From Pleurobrachia bachei (lineage: Eukaryota > Ctenophora > Tentaculata > Cydippida > Pleurobrachiidae): DNA of 26,741 nt. Below the pieces are notes generated by a model. That model was not told the origin of the DNA. It saw nothing but the letters and a program-made list of their open reading frames with translations, and did not search any database. Numbering within the stretch: the first letter of the stretch is position 1; every line of letters starts with the position of its first letter. This document shows, in pieces, positions 20,594 through 26,741 of this stretch. The DNA lies in the NCBI GenBank assembly GCA_000695325.1, contig AVPN01000824.1:1-26741 (forward strand). The letters run 5' to 3'. The translations under genes and the position numbers were made by a program.

Positions 20594-23561
20594 GTTATGG
20601 CTATAATGGGTTTGCTACGTGATACCACCCATTATCGACAGTGTGTCTTGACACGTTATGGCGATAATGGGTTTGCTATGTCGTCCCACCCATTATCGAT
20701 AGAGTGTCTTGACACGTTATGGCGATAATGGGTTTGCTACGTGATCCCACCCATTATCGACAGAGTGTCTTGACACGTTATGGCGATAATGGGTTTGCCA
20801 TGTGATCCCACCCATTATCGACAGAGTGTCTTGACACGTTATGGCGATAATGGGTTTGCCATGTGATCCCACCCATTATCGACAGAGTGTCTTGACACGT
20901 TATGGCGATAATGGGTTTGCCATGTGATCCCACCCATTATCGACAGAGTGTCTTGACACGTTATGGCGATAATGGGTTTGCCATGTGATCCCACCCATTA
21001 TCGACAGAGTGTCTTGACACGTTATGGCGATAATGGGTTTGCCATGTGATCCCACCCATTATCGACAGAGTGTCTTGACACGTTATGGCGATAATGGGTT
21101 TGCCATGTGATCCCACCCATTATCGACAGAGTGTCTTGACACGTTATGGCGATAATGGGTTTGCCATGTGATCCCACCCATTATCGACAGAGTGTCTTGA
21201 CACGTTATGGCGATAATGGGTTTGCCATGTGATCCCACCCATTATCGACAGAGTGTCTTGACACGTTATGGCGATAATGGGTTTGCCATGTGATCCCACC
21301 CATTATCGACAGAGTGTCTTGACACGTTATGGCGATAATGGGTTTGCCATGTGATCCCACCCATTATCGACAGAGTGTCTTGACACGTTATGGCGATAAT
21401 GGGTTTGCCATGTGATCCCACCCATTATCGACAGAGTGTCTTGACACGTTATGGCGATAATGGGTTTGCCATGTGATCCCACCCATTATCGACAGAGTGT
21501 CTTGACACGTTATGGCGATAATGGGTTTGCCATGTGATCCCACCCATTATCGACAGAGTGTCTTGACACGTTATGGCGATAATGGGTTTGCCATGTGATC
21601 CCACCCATTATCGACAGAGTGTCTTGACACGTTATGGCGATAATGGGTTTGCCATGTGATCCCACCCATTATCGACAGAGTGTCTTGACACGTTATGGCG
21701 ATAATGGGTTTGCCATGTGATCCCACCCATTATCGACAGAGTGTCTTGACACGTTATGGCGATAATGGGTTTGCCATGTGATCCCACCCATTATCGACAG
21801 AGTGTCTTGACACGTTATGGCGATAATGGGTTTGCCATGTGATCCCACCCATTATCGACAGAGTGTCTTGACACGTTATGGCGATAATGGGTTTGCCATG
21901 TGATCCCACCCATTATCGACAGAGTGTCTTGACACGTTATGGCGATAATGGGTTTGCCATGTGATCCCACCCATTATCGACAGAGTGTCTTGACACGTTA
22001 TGGCGATAATGGGTTTGCCATGTGATCCCACCCATTATCGACAGAGTGTCTTGACACGTTATGGCGATAATGGGTTTGCCATGTGATCCCACCCATTATC
22101 GACAGAGTGTCTTGACACGTTATGGCGATAATGGGTTTGCCATGTGATCCCACCCATTATCGACAGAGTGTCTTGACACGTTATGGCGATAATGGGTTTG
22201 CCATGTGATCCCACCCATTATCGACAGAGTGTCTTGACACGTTATGGCGATAATGGGTTTGCCATGTGATCCCACCCATTATCGACAGAGTGTCTTGACA
22301 CGTTATGGCGATAATGGGTTTGCCATGTGATCCCACCCATTATCGACAGAGTGTCTTGACACGTTATGGCGATAATGGGTTTGCCATGTGATCCCACCCA
22401 TTATCGACAGAGTGTCTTGACACGTTATGGCGATAATGGGTTTGCCATGTGATCCCACCCATTATCGACAGAGTGTCTTGACACGTTATGGCGATAATGG
22501 GTTTGCCATGTGATCCCACCCATTATCGACAGAGTGTCTTGACACGTTATGGCGATAATGGGTTTGCCATGTGATCCCACCCATTATCGACAGAGTGTCT
22601 TGACACGTTATGGCGATAATGGGTTTGCCATGTGATCCCACCCATTATCGACAGAGTGTCTTGACACGTTATGGCGATAATGGGTTTGCCATGTGATCCC
22701 ACCCATTATCGACAGAGTGTCTTGACACGTTATGGCGATAATGGGTTTGCCATGTGATCCCACCCATTATCGACAGAGTGTCTTGACACGTTATGGCGAT
22801 AATGGGTTTGCCATGTGATCCCACCCATTATCGACAGAGTGTCTTGACACGTTATGGCGATAATGGGTTTGCCATGTGATCCCACCCATTATCGACAGAG
22901 TGTCTTGACACGTTATGGCGATAATGGGTTTGCCATGTGATCCCACCCATTATCGACAGAGTGTCTTGACACGTTATGGCGATAATGGGTTTGCCATGTG
23001 ATCCCACCCATTATCGACAGAGTGTCTTGACACGTTATGGCGATAATGGGTTTGCCATGTGATCCCACCCATTATCGACAGAGTGTCTTGACACGTTATG
23101 GCGATAATGGGTTTGCCATGTGATCCCACCCATTATCGACAGAGTGTCTTGACACGTTATGGCGATAATGGGTTTGCCATGTGATCCCACCCATTATCGA
23201 CAGAGTGTCTTGACACGTTATGGCGATAATGGGTTTGCCATGTGATCCCACCCATTATCGACAGAGTGTCTTGACACGTTATGGCGATAATGGGTTTGCC
23301 ATGTGATCCCACCCATTATCGACAGAGTGTCTTGACACGTTATGGCGATAATGGGTTTGCCATGTGATCCCACCCATTATCGACAGAGTGTCTTGACACG
23401 TTATGGCGATAATGGGTTTGCCATGTGATCCCACCCATTATCGACAGAGTGTCTTGACACGTTATGGCGATAATGGGTTTGCCATGTGATCCCACCCATT
23501 ATCGACAGAGTGTCTTGACACGTTATGGCGATAATGGGTTTGCCATGTGATCCCACCCATT
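20594..23561. repeat. 61-base satellite array, about 48.7 copies, two hairpins per unit
   Basis: Units start GTTATGGCGATAATGGGTTT and repeat every 61 bases: 48 full units from 20594 to 23521 plus 40 bases of a 49th. Each unit has an 11-base inverted repeat (CGATAATGGGT / ACCCATTATCG, 15-base loop) and a 5-base one (GTGTC TT GACAC). The first three units carry several changes (for example GCTACGTGATACC and GCTATGTCGTCCC). From the fourth unit (20777) to the end I see no variation. The right edge is cut sharply at CCCATT/GAAAG. The 120 bases before the array (20473-20593) have no other gene signal. Confidence 0.98.
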
Positions 23562-23762
23562 GAAAGATTTGATATGAAATTCGGGGCCCGGGGTGCTATG
23601 AAATTCGCGTTTCCATGATAACCAGCTATTTTTACAAGTCACACAATTCTTAGCCACGGCTTTGGTTTTCTGAGAGACGCAATAGGATAAGACACGCTGA
23701 GTTGGCTGAGTTAAAATAATTACTGAGTTATACAAGTTATACATGAATTAAAGTTAAACAAG

Positions 23763-24025
23763 CTAGTCAGACAGGGTGGTTTCGTTGGTGGATGTTCTTC
23801 CAGCTCGTCTATATCGGATGTCGGACTGTTGGATGACGTATGTGTAAGGAAATAATCGGACAACTTTCAGCAATCCCAGGAAGGCTAGAACAAGGCCGGC
23901 AGCCACTCCGGCAGTATACCAGTCAATGTAGATCCCAGATATAGGTTGGCTAGTCGCAGTTGGAGTAGTAGAGGGAGCTGTTGAGGGGGCTGGTAGGGTG
24001 CAGGACTCTACGACTGACATGGCAG
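23763..24025 (-). CDS. Last exon of a mucin-like type I membrane protein (copy 2)
   Basis: On the minus strand an acceptor CCTCTCAG precedes an exon starting CTGCCATGTCAG. It encodes a Ser/Thr/Pro-rich stalk, a full membrane span (about WYTAGVAAGLVLAFLGLLKV) and a cytoplasmic tail with basic residues, ending at the stop 23763-23765. Upstream exons with a signal peptide are not recognised in the window. The first 144 bases match copy 1 at 20137-20280; this copy has the natural C-terminus. The 200 bases between the stop and the satellite (23562-23762) would be 3' UTR, but no AATAAA is evident. Family unknown. Confidence 0.6.
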
Positions 24026-24174
24026 CTGAGAGGCCCCGGTTATCCACCAAACTTGTTTGGTTTTTGGATCTAGTTAACCCACACATTTATGTTCCGAATA
24101 ACAATTATACCACAAAACAAAAGTAGTTGGCTAAAGCTATAATTATAAGTAACACAAGATCCTTTATTATAAAG

Positions 24175-24649
24175 AGTTGTCGTGTTCTGATGTCCGCTGG
24201 GGTGCAGATTATCGAGGAAACCGGAGCATAACAAAATCCGGGAAAACTTGTCTGAACTGGCATGAATTGGATATTGACGAGTATGAGGATGGACTGTAAG
24301 TTCAAACTAAAATACAAACTCGATACATGCTCGGTAGTGTTGTTTAGTATAAGACATGAATTGCTCAAAGCTGTTAAAAAAGGGTTTGACACTGTGTTAG
24401 TCGTCCGTGCTGAACAATTCAACTTTTCACCACCAGTTTGTTGTCATGGCATACCAAACTAATCGGCTAATCGAATTTCTATATTCTATCATTATATCAT
24501 TATTTATGTGGATAACTGATTTAGTTACGAGGAGTTATATGGAGTGAGTGACCACAACAATTGTCGAAACCCTGGCCTTATTTTGGATGTTCCCTGGTGT
24601 TTTATAACTAAGAGCCAGCGAGAGCGTTGTTTCCCCTCCGAATTGTGTA
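24175..24649 (+). CDS. Kringle module 1 (two exons)
   Basis: Predicted exons 24175-24295 (donor GGACT/GTAAGT) and 24525-24649 (acceptor TTTAG, donor GTA/GTAAGT). The first carries the kringle N-half: first Cys, ADYRGNRS, KSGKTCLNW. The second carries the C-half: DHNNCRNPG, PWCF, then the last two Cys. All six Cys of the fold are present. The module enters in phase 1, has a phase 2 internal intron and leaves in phase 1, the class 1-1 layout known for plasminogen-type kringles. Kringles are extracellular binding modules. The start of the gene was not found; the exact acceptor at 24175 is the weakest call. Confidence 0.8.
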
Positions 24650-24776
24650 GTAAGTTTCCTTGATCGTAGAGCTCTAAAATTACCCGCTACAACACTATAT
24701 CAAACTAATAATACGTTTATATTTAATTTTATACGTGATTTTATACGACATAAATTCTCAAATCAACAAATTTTAG

Positions 24777-25129
24777 ATTGTTGGGCCGATAAACAAACAG
24801 ATTATAGAGGTTCAATAAATACAACGATCCATGGGTCAAGATGCCGTAATTGGTAAGTTATATTTTCGCGTAGACAGTTTTCGATCACTAGCTGTGCAGT
24901 AGAACAAGCTCGGTCGTGAATCGTACTCCGGGTGACCGGGGCGAGGGGCGGCAAATTTAGTAACAGCGAGTTCTGTTCAACAGGGGTGGATTAAGCGGGT
25001 TGTCAACTAAGGATCACGGTTCATCATGTCGTAACCCTGACAATGATAGATACGCTTGGTGTTGGGCCCAGGGTAATGTCGCTTGGGACTACTGTGACAT
25101 CCCAAGTTGCAAAGATGCTGGACCGGCAG
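24777..25129 (+). CDS. Kringle module 2 (two exons)
   Basis: Exons 24777-24852 (acceptor ATTTTAG, donor TTG/GTAAGT) and 24984-25129 (acceptor TCAACAG). Visible motifs are CWADKQTDYRGS, GSRCRNW, then CRNPDNDRYAWCW and DYCDIPSC, a close match to the kringle consensus with all six Cys. The phases fit exactly: the codon split across the internal intron restores the conserved Trp after RN. The module is followed by a short linker (KDAGPAG). Confidence 0.9.
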
Positions 25130-25345
25130 GTATATTACATTATTATTTATTGCATATCAAGTTAAACTGGTTAAATTGGCTATGGAATGTGAATGACAAA
25201 GTTTTTCATATTTTGGGCTTCAATCTTGTCCTTTTGTAAAAACAAATTAGATGCACGGACGCACGCCACCGCGGGTTATCAAATCTACATTTGACGAGAT
25301 CGATGGTTTGTATCTGTTTTTCTCTCGATCACGTACATTCTGCAG

Positions 25346-25697
25346 GTTCCGAGTGTTCCAAAACGAGGGGTCTGTACTATAGAGGGGATTGGAGTACAGC
25401 TGCAAATGGTAAAACTTGTGAAAGTTGGGGGTCGGCATTACACATTGATGGAGTCAATGAAACTCTGGTTGATCACAACGATACAAGGTACTGCAATAGT
25501 CAAACATCTCGAATGGAGGAGGTCTTTCAAGTTTTGTTTTGTTTTTTATCTTTTTATCTAGATTACTTTATGTTGCTATTTTATCAGCTCATGTAGAACA
25601 TTGCGACAAACAACCAGTTATTGTCCCTACACAACTAATGGAACTGTGAATCTAGTTACATGTGACTTGGATGATATCTGTTCCGATTTTCAATACA
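25346..25697 (+). CDS. Kringle module 3 (two exons, divergent second half)
   Basis: Exons 25346-25487 (acceptor ATTCTGCAG, donor ACAAG/GTACTG) and 25588-25697 (acceptor TTTATCAG, donor TACA/GTAAGT). The N-half has the first Cys, YYRGDWS, GKTCESWGS; the second exon has SCRT, SYCPYT, TCDLDDIC. The six-Cys pattern is kept, but the RNP and WCY positions are changed. It ends in phase 1 at a strong donor, so the gene continues. The next exon was not identified with confidence; a weak candidate ending in a stop lies near 26408-26470. Confidence 0.8.
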
Positions 25698-25738
25698 GTA
25701 AGTTTTATTTCATACCCAGTTTTTCTGCCATTTTGAAA

Positions 25739-25790
25739 TACAGTCGGACCCCGATTTAGGGACCCCCGATTTAGGGACAAGATATTTTTT
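25739..25790. mobile_element. pogo/Tigger-like terminal sequence
   Basis: Directly after a TA (25739-25740) comes CAGTCGGACCCCGATTTAGG, and GATTTAGGGAC is then repeated once more. TA target sites and CAGTCG-type ends starting CAGTCGRMCCYCG are typical of pogo/Tigger DNA transposons. No matching inverted end was found in the window and no transposase is visible, so this is a non-autonomous or truncated element in the intron after kringle 3. Confidence 0.55.
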
Positions 25791-25799
25791 CCCCAATTT

Positions 25800-26345
25800 T
25801 TTTTTATGAAATTTTTTTGAAATTTTCAAAAGAATACCAGCCACGTCCGAATCGTGTTTTGAATCAGTAAATCTTATCGCATGTCCTGCTGCTAGACGGT
25901 TCGGAACGAACCGATACGTGATCACCATGGGGCCATTGAATCACCAAGTTCACCAAGCGTCAAAATTTCGATTCGATTGGGATCACGTTTCGATTGGTCA
26001 CGAACCGTCTAATTAGCAGCAGGAAATGCGATAAGATGCACCGATCTGGAACACGATTCGGACGTGGCCGGTATATCTTTAAAATTTTTTTTTGCAAAAT
26101 TTTACAGTACGATTGTTGCAATGCTTTGATCGGTGCTCCCCAAAAGTTTTGAGAGAAAAAAGTTATTTTGAAATTTTGATATGTACTTCATCACCCGCTT
26201 AAATATGGGGCGCCCCGATTCGGCATGGTATCACGTATCGGTTCGTTTTGAATCCGCTAATTAGACAGGAAATCCAGTAAGCTGCACCGATTCGAAACAC
26301 AAATCGGACGGGCTGGTATAAATTTGAAAATTTTTCACATTTTTT
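25800..26345. repeat. Foldback element with nested inverted repeats
   Basis: 25834-25903 is imperfectly complementary to 26001-26074: for example CCACGTCCGAATCGTGTT against AACACGATTCGGACGTGG, and CGCATGTCCTGCTGCTAGAC against the reverse of 26010-26031. A third, more diverged arm lies at 26223-26325 (GGTATCACGTATCGGTTCGT), which pairs with 25905-25930 and the left arm. AT-rich tracts flank each arm. It resembles a MITE or foldback element, perhaps the body of the pogo-like element that starts at 25741. Confidence 0.7.
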
Positions 26346-26741
26346 TTGAAACAAGATTAATTGCATTATGTTCTAACATAATGCTGAATTTCCCTGCTCT
26401 GTGAAGCTGATAAGAAAGGGAACCATGACTATATTAGCTGTACCAGCAGACTGGACATAAAATCCCGATGATTTATATATCATACAAACAGTATAGAACA
26501 AATCCTTGTGTTTTTTGTTTTTTTTTGGGGCATTAAGCTAAGGCGTACCAAGTCTCATACCACCCGGGTATAGACGGCATAGCCTGGAACCCTCCGTACG
26601 AACTCCCTTGAAAATACAAGGGAGAGCAGTGCACATTGGAGGGCCCTTCGCTTGTTATATGTCTGTCTTGGTCGGTCATTTAAATTGATAAAACTGTTCA
26701 TAATAACATAAATAGGATTCGATGATTACGCAAGCTTTATC
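26346..26741. other. Right-edge non-coding stretch with a nested stem-loop
   Basis: No confident gene. A perfect hairpin CTCCCTTG / CAAGGGAG (26603-26610 and 26617-26624, loop AAAATA) sits inside an outer pair CCCTCC / GGAGGG (26590-26595 and 26638-26643). A T-rich run lies near 26506-26526. It could be part of a SINE or simply chance pairing. Confidence 0.35.

Noticed and set aside
20594-23561. CRISPR-like regular repeats
   Set aside because: The 61-base units are contiguous with no unique spacers, and the surroundings are eukaryotic. It is a satellite.
24262-24462. A 66-residue plus-strand frame
   Set aside because: It overlaps the kringle 1 N-half exon in a different frame; the six-Cys kringle reading with matching splice phases is far better supported.
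26408-26470. Terminal exon of the kringle gene
   Set aside because: An acceptor-like GTGAAG and a phase-compatible short frame to a TGA exist, but the tract is weak and there is no poly(A) signal or recognisable domain.
26540-26600. 5S rRNA-like sequence (TACCACCCGGGTA)
   Set aside because: Only a few bases resemble 5S rRNA; the internal promoter boxes and overall fold are not there.

Overview
The window looks like nuclear DNA from an intron-rich animal, most likely an invertebrate. Reading frames are split by GT-AG introns, there is a row of kringle modules with class 1-1 exon phasing (a metazoan hallmark), and the rest is transposon and satellite DNA. Nothing points to bacteria: no operons, rRNA, tRNA or CRISPR. 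I cannot name the species.

Layout. (1) 1-278: a direct repeat with a 163-base period. (2) 429-5656: a mosaic array of 14 short exon-like cassettes in two blocks (429-1321 and 2848-5374). All begin with the same head, VATEVV, but carry four kinds of tail. A truncated duplication, a G-rich degenerate repeat and a small SGNH-hydrolase-like gene fragment (2128-2748) separate the blocks. (3) 5876-15102: one uninterrupted frame of about 9.2 kb encoding a giant Helitron transposase. It has an N-terminal basic region, a DUF6570-like Cys module, a tandemly duplicated Cys-rich module, an HUH/two-Tyr Rep nuclease, a PIF1-type helicase and a C-terminal Ulp1/C48 cysteine protease. (4) 15448-17786: a seven-exon gene for a predicted secreted or type I membrane protein of unknown family. 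(5) 17927-20023: a truncated, frameshifted second copy of part of the Helitron. (6) 20053-20472 (minus): a short chimeric copy of a mucin-like membrane protein. (7) 20594-23561: about 48.7 copies of a 61-base satellite with two hairpins per unit. (8) 23763-24025 (minus): the last exon of the gene copied in (6). (9) 24175-25697: six exons encoding three kringle domains. (10) 25741-26741: a pogo-like transposon end, a large foldback element and a small nested stem-loop.

How it may fit together. The predicted cassette exons begin and end in phase 0. Types I and II are both exactly 105 bases, and the SGNH fragment also ends in phase 0. Any number or choice of cassettes could therefore be spliced between an upstream exon and the Helitron exon without losing frame. 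One cassette (2944-3150) carries a 166-base piece identical to the last exon of the membrane-protein gene, in the same frame. The simplest reading is a recently active Helitron locus that duplicates, captures and recombines exon pieces. Whether the array is expressed as an alternative-exon system cannot be judged from DNA alone.

Limits. I did not identify the Helitron ends, so its boundaries are unknown. Exon borders come from splice consensus and phase only.
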